DNA of 6,616 nt. Origin: Thermodesulfobacteriota bacterium. Its GTDB lineage: Bacteria; Desulfobacterota; RBG-13-43-22. A program made the translations under genes and the position numbers. The notes under the pieces were generated by a model. It worked only from the letters and a program-made list of their open reading frames with translations. It ran no database searches and was not told the origin of the DNA. Below are positions 1-5,538 of this stretch, piece by piece (positions within the stretch are counted from its first letter, which is position 1; each line of letters begins with the position of its first letter). Where the stretch lies: the NCBI GenBank assembly GCA_025454185.1, contig JALOOY010000088.1:1-6616 (forward strand), given 5' to 3'.

Positions 1-25
1 TATCCAGGGTAACCGGATGTAGTAG

Positions 26-45
26 TCACCCACTCAAAAGGGTGA
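26..45 (+). other. Small hairpin in the leader of the response-regulator gene
   Basis: TCACCC (26-31) and GGGTGA (40-45) are perfect inverted repeats of 6 bp around an 8-nt A-rich loop, 27 nt ahead of the start codon at 73. No T-run follows the hairpin directly, so it is not a canonical intrinsic terminator of an upstream gene. It could be a leader structure, a remnant of a terminator, or chance. Nothing in bases 1-25 can be assigned to a gene with confidence. Confidence 0.3.
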
Positions 46-72
46 AGAACCTAATAAAACAAGGGAGGTTTC

Positions 73-471
73 ATGAAGGAATGCCAGGTTTTGGTGGTGG
101 ATGACGAAGCCGATTTCCGGGAAACCATTGTCAAGCGTCTTCAGAAACGGCAACTGCACGTCAGCGGAGCTGAAAGCGGCGAGAAGGCTTTGGAATTGAT
201 GGCGGCCCAGCCTTTCGATGTGGTCGTCCTGGATGTCAAAATGCCCGGGCTGGACGGCATCGAAACCCTGCGGGAGATCAAGAAAAAAAATCCCCTGGTG
301 GAAGTCATTCTGCTGACCGGCCACGCCTCCATGGAATCGGGTATCGAGGGGATGAAGTTGGGAGCCTTCGATTTTGTCATGAAGCCGGCGGCCCTCGATG
401 AACTCATGGAAAAGATTCGCCAGGCCTATGAAAAAAAGATCGTCGAGGAGGCCCGGCAGCCCGGCGCCTAA
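73..471 (+). CDS. Stand-alone response regulator receiver-domain protein
   Basis: This is a 132-residue, CheY-like single-domain response regulator with no output domain. The sequence shows the full phosphoacceptor set: acidic pair D10-D11 in VLVVDDE, phosphorylatable D54 in VVLDVKMPG, switch residue T82 in ILLTGHAS, and conserved K104 in FVMKP. The fold runs from about residue 4 to 118, and a short charged helix follows (EKKIVEEARQ). The start at 73 is supported by a GGGAGG ribosome site at 63-68, four bases upstream. Such proteins accept phosphate from a partner histidine kinase in the cytoplasm and signal through protein contacts. The partner kinase is not in the window and may lie upstream of base 1. 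The receiver sequence resembles those of NtrC-type regulators, but the gene ends cleanly with TAA, so it does not look like a truncated NtrC protein. The next gene is convergent, so this gene is not part of the hcp run. Confidence 0.93.
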   Translation: MKECQVLVVDDEADFRETIVKRLQKRQLHVSGAESGEKALELMAAQPFDVVVLDVKMPGLDGIETLREIKKKNPLVEVILLTGHASMESGIEGMKLGAFDFVMKPAALDELMEKIRQAYEKKIVEEARQPGA

Positions 472-512
472 GTCCAGCATCCAGGGCAGTTCAAAGCGTC
501 CGACTACCGTGG

Positions 513-532
513 ATCCCGGCCTACGCCGGGAT
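513..532. repeat. Short palindromic intergenic repeat, copy 1
   Basis: ATCCCGGC (513-520) and GCCGGGAT (525-532) form a perfect 8-bp stem around the tetraloop CTAC, flanked by GTGG on the left and GACAG on the right. This 'GGATCCCGGC-CTAC-GCCGGGATGAC' type of palindrome is a form found as dispersed intergenic repeats in many proteobacterial genomes. The right arm, GCCGGGATGAC (525-535), recurs exactly at 684-694 in the next element, which supports a repeat family rather than a gene-specific terminator. No T-run follows on either strand. Confidence 0.65.
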
Positions 533-627
533 GACAGACTGTACGGAAAACCAACTTTTGCCTCAAAAAATTTTATTATGCGCCGGAAAAGCTTAGTGGT
601 CCATTAGGTAAAAATAACCACTTATTC

Positions 628-696
628 TGGTCATGCTGGCGAAGCCTGCCCTGGTCCCGCTTTTAGAGCGGGATAAGCCAGGGGCCGGGATGACCA
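628..696. repeat. Composite nested palindromic repeat, copy 2 of the same family
   Basis: The outer arms TGGTCAT (628-634) and ATGACCA (690-696) are perfect inverted repeats. Inside them, CCCTGG (649-654) pairs with CCAGGG (678-683), and TCCCGCT (655-661) pairs with AGCGGGA (667-673), with a four-base bulge (674-677). The right end shares GCCGGGATGAC with the repeat at 513-532. The nested structure fits a REP- or MITE-like non-autonomous element lying between convergent genes. It could also help end transcription of the minus-strand run, whose last stop codon is about 65 bases away, but it has no T-tract. No transposase is present in the window. Confidence 0.6.
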
Positions 697-760
697 AAAT
701 ACGAGGTAATAATTACAAAATGGAGATCTAAGAGGTGGGCCAGGCGGTCCGGGTCCGTGG

Positions 761-1231
761 TCAGTAGCGCAAAGTGGCCTTGCAGCGCTTGGGAAGCAGC
801 AACAGATCCAGGCCGTCGATCGCCCGGTTTACGTGGATGTCGGCGTTGATCAGGGCCTCCACCGCGCAGCCTTCGGCCTCCGAAACGGCGACTCCTAACT
901 TGGCCAGCTTCAGCATACGACGATCATTATTGCCGTTGCCGAAGGCTACCACCTGTTCCGGATCCAAATCCCGCACAAACATCTCCTTTTGCACATCATG
1001 AGCCTCGCCGGTCAGGATTTCGATGCGGCAATTTATTTCTTGCAGGGCTTCCCGGGCTTTACCAAAGGTATCGGCGGTAAGAATATGGATCGTCACCAGG
1101 GCGGCAAGGCGATTCAATCGTTCCCCCACGCCCGGCAGCAGGTTCCCGTCCACCGACAGGGTCCCGGTAAAATCAGAAACCAGATGGGTCAGCCGTACCG
1201 GGCCGAAACCGGGGATTTCTAATTCCAGCAT
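761..1231 (-). CDS. HAD-family phosphatase, soluble P-type-ATPase-like
   Basis: This 156-residue cytoplasmic protein has the core of the haloacid dehalogenase superfamily and no cap domain or membrane segment. Motif I is DFTGTLS with nucleophile D20; T at the +2 position is as in P-type ATPases (DKTGT) and differs from the usual DxD of phosphatases. Motif II is T52 in ILTAD, the motif III lysine is probably K82 (HDVQKE), and motif IV is FGNGNND (98-103) with D103, followed by the VAVSEAEG segment. This pattern fits the small 'soluble P-type ATPase' group (COG4087-like). The natural substrate of that group is not established, so no substrate is assigned. The start is supported by an AAGGGGG ribosome site four bases upstream. 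The gene begins 10 bases after the SDR gene stops and is the last gene of the minus-strand run. Confidence 0.85.
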   Translation of the reverse strand: MLELEIPGFGPVRLTHLVSDFTGTLSVDGNLLPGVGERLNRLAALVTIHILTADTFGKAREALQEINCRIEILTGEAHDVQKEMFVRDLDPEQVVAFGNGNNDRRMLKLAKLGVAVSEAEGCAVEALINADIHVNRAIDGLDLLLLPKRCKATLRY

Positions 1232-1241
1232 CGATCCCCCT

Positions 1242-2153
1242 TTATTTCCGAAACAGGTTCTGCAGGGCTTTCTTTAACTCAGGATAGAGAAATTCGTACC
1301 CCAGCGTAAGCAGCTTGCGGGGCAGGACCCGCTGGCCCGTGAGCAATACGTTCCCGAATTCCCCCAGTACGAGCTTAAGCATGAAACCGGGGACGGCCGG
1401 TAGAAAGGCGGGCCTTCCCACGGCTTCGGCTAAAAGGCGGGTCAATTCTTTATTGGTGACGGGGTGCGGCGCGGTACAGTTGAGCGGACCGGAAACCTCC
1501 TTCCGGTCGAGCAGAAAAAGAAATATCCGGGACAGATCCCGTTGATGGATCCAGGAAAACCACTGCCGGCCGCTGCCCAGGGGGCTGCCCAGGCCTTTCT
1601 TGAACAGGGGGAGCATCTGGTCCAAGGCCCCGCCCCTTTCTCCCAGAACGATCCCGAAGCGGCAGCGGATGACCCGCACCCCATATTGTTCGGCCTGCTG
1701 GGCCTCGGCCTCCCAGTCCCGGCAAACCTGGGCCAGGAAATCCGTCCCCGGCGGGGACTCCTCGCTCAGTTCCTCGTCTTCATGAAAACCGTAGTAACCG
1801 ACCGCTGAAGTGCTGAGCAGCAGAGTCTCCAGCCCTTTCCGTTCCGCCAGGGCCGAAACCAGGTTGCGGGTGGTCAGAAGGCGGCTTTCGCGAATCTCCT
1901 TTTTGGCCGCGTCCGTCCAGCGGCTGAAGATGGAGGCCCCGGCCAGGTTGATGCATACGTCGTGATCGGGAACGGCCCTTTGCCAGGGCCCGGGCTGCAG
2001 GGGGTTGCCCTCCAGAAAGGCCGCCCCGGACGGAAGCGCGCGCCCCGGCTTGATGGCCCGGGTCAAAAGGGTGACCCCATGCCCCTGGGCGGTCAATTCT
2101 TTGGTTAGAGAGGTCCCGACAAAACCGGTACCGCCGGTGATGAAGATTTTCAT
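1242..2153 (-). CDS. TIGR01777/YfcH-type SDR family NAD(P)-dependent epimerase
   Basis: The 303-residue protein is an extended short-chain dehydrogenase/reductase-like protein of full family length. The N-terminal Rossmann signature is MKIFITGGTGFVG (glycines 7, 8, 10, 13). It is followed by family blocks NLAGASI (69-75), STSAVGYYG (114-122), CRFGIVLG (164-171) and GSGRQWFSWIHQRDL (193-207). The C-terminal part, about 248-296, matches the DUF1731-type tail (VLLTGQRVLPRKLL, LGYEF). Relatives include E. coli YfcH and eukaryotic SDR39U1; they are annotated as nucleoside-diphosphate-sugar epimerases, but their real substrates are poorly known. The start lies only 4 bases after the ferredoxin-like gene stop, and the preceding bases (AAAATAACCTC) contain no recognisable Shine-Dalgarno. 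Translation probably depends on ribosomes finishing the gene before it. No catalytic claim beyond NAD(P) binding is safe. Confidence 0.9.
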   Translation of the reverse strand: MKIFITGGTGFVGTSLTKELTAQGHGVTLLTRAIKPGRALPSGAAFLEGNPLQPGPWQRAVPDHDVCINLAGASIFSRWTDAAKKEIRESRLLTTRNLVSALAERKGLETLLLSTSAVGYYGFHEDEELSEESPPGTDFLAQVCRDWEAEAQQAEQYGVRVIRCRFGIVLGERGGALDQMLPLFKKGLGSPLGSGRQWFSWIHQRDLSRIFLFLLDRKEVSGPLNCTAPHPVTNKELTRLLAEAVGRPAFLPAVPGFMLKLVLGEFGNVLLTGQRVLPRKLLTLGYEFLYPELKKALQNLFRK

Positions 2154-2157
2154 GAGG

Positions 2158-2898
2158 TTATTTTATCACATTTCCTCGAATACCGATCACTCTTTCCGCC
2201 AGGGGGATATTCTTCCCCGCCTTTTCCATGGCCTGCTTGACGATCCAGGGCAGGCCGGAACAGCAGGGCACTTCCATGGTCACGGTGGTGACGCTGTTGA
2301 TGTCGGCCGTGTTGAAGATGTCCGTGAACTTCTGGACATATTCCTGGACGTCGTCGAACTTAGGGCAGCCCATCATGACCACTTTGCCCCTCAGAAAATC
2401 CTGGTGAAAACTGGGATAGGCCAGGGGGGTGCAGTCGGCCGCCACGAGCAGGTTGGCATTTTTCAGAAAAGGCGCGTTGGGGGGCACCAGCTTGATCTGC
2501 ACCGGCCAGTGGCTGAGGGCCGATCCCTGGGACGTCTGCGTCTTGGGCTGATTGGCCTCCTGACAGGAGGTGACGGGGGCAAAGGTCTGCAACTGCGTGG
2601 AAGGGCAGCCGCAGGGCAGCTTGGTTTCCGCCTGGGTCGGGGCCACCGTTTTTATGGTCTTCAGATGTTCTTCCACGGCCTGTTCGTCGAAATCCTCGGC
2701 CTCCCGCTCGATGATGTGCAGGGCATCGTTGGGGCATTCTCCCAGGCAGGCCCCCAGGCCGTCACAGTATTTTTCGGCGGTGAGGGTCGCCTTGCCGTCG
2801 ATGATCCGAATGGCCCCTTCGGCGCAGGAGGGGACGCACAGTCCGCAGCCGTCGCAGCGTTCCGGGTCGATTTCTATGATTTTTCTTTTTATTTTCAT
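2158..2898 (-). CDS. Ferredoxin-like iron-sulfur protein with C-terminal Cys-rich domain
   Basis: This 246-residue cytoplasmic protein starts with a two-cluster ferredoxin domain. Cluster motif one is complete: C15-x2-C18-x2-C21-x3-C25. Motif two is C45-x5-C51-x3-C55-P, with L48 where the second cysteine is normally found. A linker follows, containing CGCP (96-99) and C112. The C-terminal domain has AADCTPLAYP (C156), GCPKFDD (C178) and EVPCCSGLP (C212, C213), all potential metal or disulfide ligands. Function is inferred: an electron carrier or Fe-S partner protein. Its place in the hcp gene run recalls the hcp-ferredoxin pairs (frdX-like) of sulfate-reducing deltaproteobacteria, so it may deliver electrons to Hcp. 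The start overlaps the HD-gene stop as ATGA (2895-2898), with AAGGAA seven bases upstream. Whether the second site holds a [3Fe-4S] cluster or an alternative ligand cannot be told from sequence. Confidence 0.85.
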   Translation of the reverse strand: MKIKRKIIEIDPERCDGCGLCVPSCAEGAIRIIDGKATLTAEKYCDGLGACLGECPNDALHIIEREAEDFDEQAVEEHLKTIKTVAPTQAETKLPCGCPSTQLQTFAPVTSCQEANQPKTQTSQGSALSHWPVQIKLVPPNAPFLKNANLLVAADCTPLAYPSFHQDFLRGKVVMMGCPKFDDVQEYVQKFTDIFNTADINSVTTVTMEVPCCSGLPWIVKQAMEKAGKNIPLAERVIGIRGNVIK

Positions 2899-3635
2899 TG
2901 GTTGGTTCCTTGTAAAAAAAGCTGGATGGCCAGTTCGCGGCCGCTGTCCGTCAGAAAAGATTGATCGATAATGGCCGACAAGCGCTCCGGTGTGGAGGCC
3001 CGCTCTTTCTGGTTTTCTTCCAAGTTGACGATCAGGTCCGCATCGTAGATGACCTTGAAATTGACCGTCTCCTCGGCCCGGGGGTGATGGTGGTGGCCGA
3101 CGATGTCGCAGACCTCCTCGATCAGTTCCTCCCGAGCCCCGAGCTTGATCAGCAATTGCTTGGCGATGGGAGGTCCTTCTTCTTCCTGATAGCGGGCCGC
3201 CGTGCTCTGGTGTTTACGTTCCGCCTCGTGGATTCCAATATCATGGAGATAGGCCGCCGGCAGGATCACCGCCAGATTTCCTTTTTCTTTTTTCCCCAGT
3301 TCCTCGGCGTAGCGGGCCACCCGGCCGGCGTGGCCGATGCGCTTGAAGTCGGTGCCGAAGTAGCGCTTCATTTCAATGGCTACCCGGTCCTTGAGCAGAT
3401 CTTCCTTTTGGGCGATCAGTTCCGGGGGCAGGTTGCCGAGGCATTGCTCCGCGTACTGGCAATAAGAGGCACAGCCAAAATCCATTTGGGGATTGAGAAT
3501 CCGTTTGCCGCACTGCTTGCACAAGCGGGTGGTGTCGTCTTTGAAAAATTCCAGTTCTCCTCCGCAGTGAGGGCACTGGGTCTCGAAGATGGCGCCGGGT
3601 TTCCAGTAGCGGCTGTCCTGTCCGGGGCATTTCAT
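2895..3635 (-). CDS. HD-domain phosphohydrolase with N-terminal zinc-ribbon/Cys-rich head
   Basis: The 246-residue protein has two parts. Residues 1-68 are Cys-rich: C3, the pair C21-x2-C24 (CPHCGGE), the pair C39-x2-C42 (CKQCGK), then C55-x3-C59-x5-C65 in FGCASYCQYAEQCLG. The two CxxC knuckles look like a zinc ribbon; the last three cysteines could bind another metal. Residues about 85-235 form an HD metal-dependent phosphohydrolase domain: H102 in GHAGRVARYA, the H131-D132 doublet in YLHDIGIHEA, the histidine run 181-184 in IVGHHHHP, and D198/D200 in YDADLIVNLEE. HD enzymes hydrolyse phosphomonoesters, nucleotides or cyclic nucleotides; the substrate here is unknown. GAGGT eight bases upstream supports the start. 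It is translationally coupled to the ferredoxin-like gene through ATGA and follows hcp by 116 bases, which suggests a redox- or nitrosative-stress-linked role (inference). Confidence 0.87.
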   Translation of the reverse strand: MKCPGQDSRYWKPGAIFETQCPHCGGELEFFKDDTTRLCKQCGKRILNPQMDFGCASYCQYAEQCLGNLPPELIAQKEDLLKDRVAIEMKRYFGTDFKRIGHAGRVARYAEELGKKEKGNLAVILPAAYLHDIGIHEAERKHQSTAARYQEEEGPPIAKQLLIKLGAREELIEEVCDIVGHHHHPRAEETVNFKVIYDADLIVNLEENQKERASTPERLSAIIDQSFLTDSGRELAIQLFLQGTNQ

Positions 3636-3659
3636 GTTTGGTTACCTCGTTCGGAATTT

Positions 3660-3747
3660 CGTTAGGCGTGAGGCGCAAGTCGCCAGGAGTTACGGAAAAA
3701 ATGATTATTGTTGTTACCCCTCGCGCCTTTACGCCTCGCGCCTAACG
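3660..3747. repeat. Long inverted repeat filling the hcp-HD gene gap
   Basis: The 16-base arm 3660-3675 (CGTTAGGCGTGAGGCG) is the reverse complement of 3732-3747 with one exception, a T that would form a G-U pair, leaving a 56-base interior. Inside, CCTCGCGCCT occurs at 3719-3728 and again, nearly whole, at 3735-3743, so the right side is a small tandem repeat. The structure starts four bases after the hcp stop codon in the direction of transcription. After the distal arm the minus-strand transcript reads GAAATTCC with no T-run, so it is not a standard terminator. It may be a MITE-like insertion, or a stem-loop that stabilises the hcp message and lowers read-through to the next genes. No target-site duplication is evident. 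Confidence 0.65.
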
Positions 3748-3751
3748 GTTT

Positions 3752-5380
3752 TTAACCCAGGATGGCCTTCAAATCCGCGTCCGGGGTCGAAATGGGCATA
3801 ATGTTGAAGTTTTTTACCAGGAAATCAAGGACATTGGGGGTAATAAAGGCCGGCAGCGAGGGACCCAGTCGGATGTCTTTGATACCCAGGTAAAGCAGGG
3901 TCAGGAGAATGGCCACGGCCTTCTGCTCATACCAGGAAAGGATCATGGACAAAGGCAGGTCGTTGACCCCCACGTTGAAGGCCTTGGACAGGGCCACGGC
4001 GATCTGAATGGCTGAATAGGCGTCGTTGCACTGGCCCACGTCGAGCAGCCGGGGGATCCCCCCGATATCGCCCAGGTCCTTGTCAAAAAAGCGGAACTTG
4101 CCGCAGGCCAGGGTCAGCACCACGGTGTCCTGCGGGGCCTTTTCCACGAATTCGGTGTAGTAGTTGCGCCCGGGTTTGGCCCCGTCGCAGCCGGCGACCA
4201 GGAAGAAGTGACGGATAGCCTTGCTCTTGACGGCCTCGATGACCGTTCCGGCCACGCCCATCACGGTGTTGCGGGCAAACCCGACGGTAACCGATTTGCC
4301 GTTGCTGTCTTCGGAAAAACCGGGCAGGGCCAGGGCCTTTTCGATAACCGGGGCGAAGTTTTTATCGGCCACGTGGGTGACCCCCGGCCAGCCGACCAAG
4401 CCGGTGGTAAAAATATTGGCCTGGTAGGATTCCTTGGGTTTCTGGATGCAGTTGGTGGTCATCAGGATGGCCCCGGGGAATTCGGCGAATTCCTTGGCCT
4501 GGTTCTGCCAGGCCGTGCCGTAATGGCCGTAGAAATGGGCGTATTTTTTTAATTCCGGGTAACCGTGAGTGGGCAGCATTTCGCCGTGGGTATAAATGCT
4601 TATTCCTTTCCCTTCGGTCTGTTTCAGCAGGAGTTCCAGGTCTTTCAAGTCGTGGCCTGAAACCAGGATGGCCTTGCCCTTTTTGTGACCCAAGGGCACC
4701 TTGGTGGGAACCGGATGGCCGTAGGTTTCCGTATTGCCGGCATCGAGGAGTTCCATGGCCTTCAGGTTGGCCTCCCCGCATTTCATGGCCAGGCCGACCC
4801 AATCGTTCAGGGTTAAATCTTTGTTCAGGGCTGCCGCCAGTCCTTCATGGACGAAGGCAAAAACGGTTTCATCTTCTTTGCCCAAGATGTGTGCGTGGTC
4901 GGCGTAGGCGGCCACCCCTTTGATGCCGAAGGTCACCGTCCAGATCAGGGCGTGAATGTCCCTGTCCGTGGTGGTATCCGCCTGGATCCCGACCTTCTCC
5001 CCCTGGGCGACCAGCCCTTCCAGGGAGTCGGCCAGCACCAAGTTCGCGGGGCCGTCCGGGAAATCCACCTTCCCTCCGGCTGCTTTCACCTTCGTCCTTA
5101 ATTTTTCACGAAGGGCCACCGTTTCCTTCAGGAGCGGAACAAAGCGGTCCGCGTCGAAGTCCACGTTGGTCAAGGTCGAAAACATGGCCTTTACGGTAAA
5201 GACGTTCACCTCCGGGTCGCTGATACCCACTTTGCGCCCTTCTACGGCCACCTGGGACAACCCCCGCAGCGCATAAACCACCAAATCCTGCAGGGCCGCC
5301 ACTTCGGGCTGCTTGCCGCAGACCCCTATCTTGGTGCAGCCTTCTCCTTTTGCCGTTTGTTCACACTGGTAACAAAACAT
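3752..5380 (-). CDS. hcp: Hybrid cluster protein (hydroxylamine/nitric oxide reductase), class I
   Basis: This 542-residue protein is the full-length hybrid cluster (prismane) protein, a cytoplasmic Fe-S/oxo enzyme linked to reduction of nitric oxide and hydroxylamine and to nitrosative-stress defence. The N-terminal motif is C3-x2-C6-x8-C15-x5-C21, the Desulfovibrio-type class I pattern binding the proximal cubane, and not the enterobacterial class II spacing. The hybrid-cluster ligands are all visible: H243 (SGHD), E267 (HGEM), C311 (TNCI), C398 (AGCDG), C426 (LACGK), C451 (GQCND) and E485 in WYEQK, with K487 two residues on. GAAAGGAG (5388-5395) lies seven bases upstream of the ATG. It is first in the minus-strand run, under a CRP/FNR-like palindrome. 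No hcr-type NADH reductase lies in the window; the ferredoxin-like protein downstream is the candidate electron donor. Confidence 0.97.
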   Translation of the reverse strand: MFCYQCEQTAKGEGCTKIGVCGKQPEVAALQDLVVYALRGLSQVAVEGRKVGISDPEVNVFTVKAMFSTLTNVDFDADRFVPLLKETVALREKLRTKVKAAGGKVDFPDGPANLVLADSLEGLVAQGEKVGIQADTTTDRDIHALIWTVTFGIKGVAAYADHAHILGKEDETVFAFVHEGLAAALNKDLTLNDWVGLAMKCGEANLKAMELLDAGNTETYGHPVPTKVPLGHKKGKAILVSGHDLKDLELLLKQTEGKGISIYTHGEMLPTHGYPELKKYAHFYGHYGTAWQNQAKEFAEFPGAILMTTNCIQKPKESYQANIFTTGLVGWPGVTHVADKNFAPVIEKALALPGFSEDSNGKSVTVGFARNTVMGVAGTVIEAVKSKAIRHFFLVAGCDGAKPGRNYYTEFVEKAPQDTVVLTLACGKFRFFDKDLGDIGGIPRLLDVGQCNDAYSAIQIAVALSKAFNVGVNDLPLSMILSWYEQKAVAILLTLLYLGIKDIRLGPSLPAFITPNVLDFLVKNFNIMPISTPDADLKAILG

Positions 5381-5457
5381 GGTCGATCTCCTTTCTTTTA
5401 ATCAGGTTTTCAATAAATTCGGACCCGTCCAGGTCCGTTGCCATGCTATTTACGCCT

Positions 5458-5463
5458 ATATTA
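5458..5463 (-). promoter_or_regulatory. Predicted -10 element of the hcp promoter
   Basis: Read on the minus strand this is TAATAT, matching the sigma70 -10 consensus at 4 of 6 positions. It begins exactly 22 bases after the end of the CRP/FNR-like palindrome at 5486-5499, the spacing of class II CRP/FNR-dependent promoters. Transcription would start near 5451, giving a leader of about 70 bases before the hcp ATG. The -35 region would be replaced by the activator site, and TTGACT within the palindrome is the only -35-like sequence. Confidence 0.45.
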
Positions 5464-5480
5464 AGGCGTTCATCGCCTTA
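5462..5480. promoter_or_regulatory. Palindrome inside the hcp promoter spacer
   Basis: TAAGGCG (5462-5468) and CGCCTTA (5474-5480) are perfect 7-bp inverted repeats around a 5-base centre. They sit between the CRP/FNR-like site and the -10-like hexamer, touching the latter. A protein bound here would block polymerase, so this could be a repressor operator. It could also be a relic of the GC-rich AGGCG repeats seen elsewhere in the window. I do not recognise it as a known operator. Confidence 0.35.
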
Positions 5481-5485
5481 GCGCC

Positions 5486-5499
5486 TTGATTTAAGTCAA
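5486..5499. promoter_or_regulatory. CRP/FNR-type operator upstream of hcp
   Basis: TTGAT-TTAA-GTCAA on the plus strand (TTGAC-TTAA-ATCAA on the minus strand) has 5-base half-sites around a 4-base spacer and differs from the FNR consensus TTGAT-N4-ATCAA at one base. In sulfate-reducing deltaproteobacteria hcp is controlled by HcpR, a member of the CRP/FNR family, and FNR-type sites occur before hcp in other bacteria. The site centre lies 41.5 bases upstream of the predicted start at 5451. The regulator gene is not in the window, so which family member binds is unknown. Confidence 0.55.
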
Positions 5500-5538
5500 C
5501 AAACAGACAGAAAATAGAGATGAATTCGGAAGTTTAAG

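Larger units (their letters stand above)
472..760. other. Intergenic region between convergent genes, holding repeats
   Basis: This 289-base gap separates the 3' ends of the response regulator and the HAD phosphatase gene. It contains two palindromic repeats (513-532 and 628-696) and a weak 6-bp hairpin, AGTGGT (595-600) with ACCACT (617-622). I see no coding potential: the only open stretch here is an out-of-frame continuation over the receiver gene. No hairpin is followed by a convincing T-run on either strand, so termination here may be Rho-dependent or may rely on the repeats themselves. Confidence 0.6.

Noticed and set aside
34..480. 148-codon minus-strand frame over the response regulator
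   Set aside because: The plus-strand receiver domain retains every phosphorelay residue and a ribosome site; the antisense frame has no recognisable features.
513..532. Rho-independent terminator for the response regulator
   Set aside because: The stem is strong, but no T-run follows on either strand, and its right arm recurs at 684-694, so a dispersed repeat is the better explanation.
2005..2964. 319-codon open frame on the plus strand opposite the ferredoxin-like and SDR genes
   Set aside because: It has no recognisable domain and low-complexity G/R/H-rich composition. It lies antisense to two well-supported genes and spans their junction, so it is a shadow frame of GC-rich third positions.
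2961..3665. 234-codon open frame on the plus strand opposite the HD gene
   Set aside because: It mirrors the HD-domain gene, whose Cys and HD motifs are clear, and has no ribosome site or recognisable domain.
3660..3747. Intrinsic terminator of hcp
   Set aside because: In the hcp direction the distal arm is followed by GAAATTCC and not by a T-tract, and the 56-base interior is too large for a typical terminator.
3660..3747. CRISPR array or tandem repeat locus
   Set aside because: There are only two arms in inverted orientation with one short internal direct repeat; there are no regularly spaced spacers and no cas genes.
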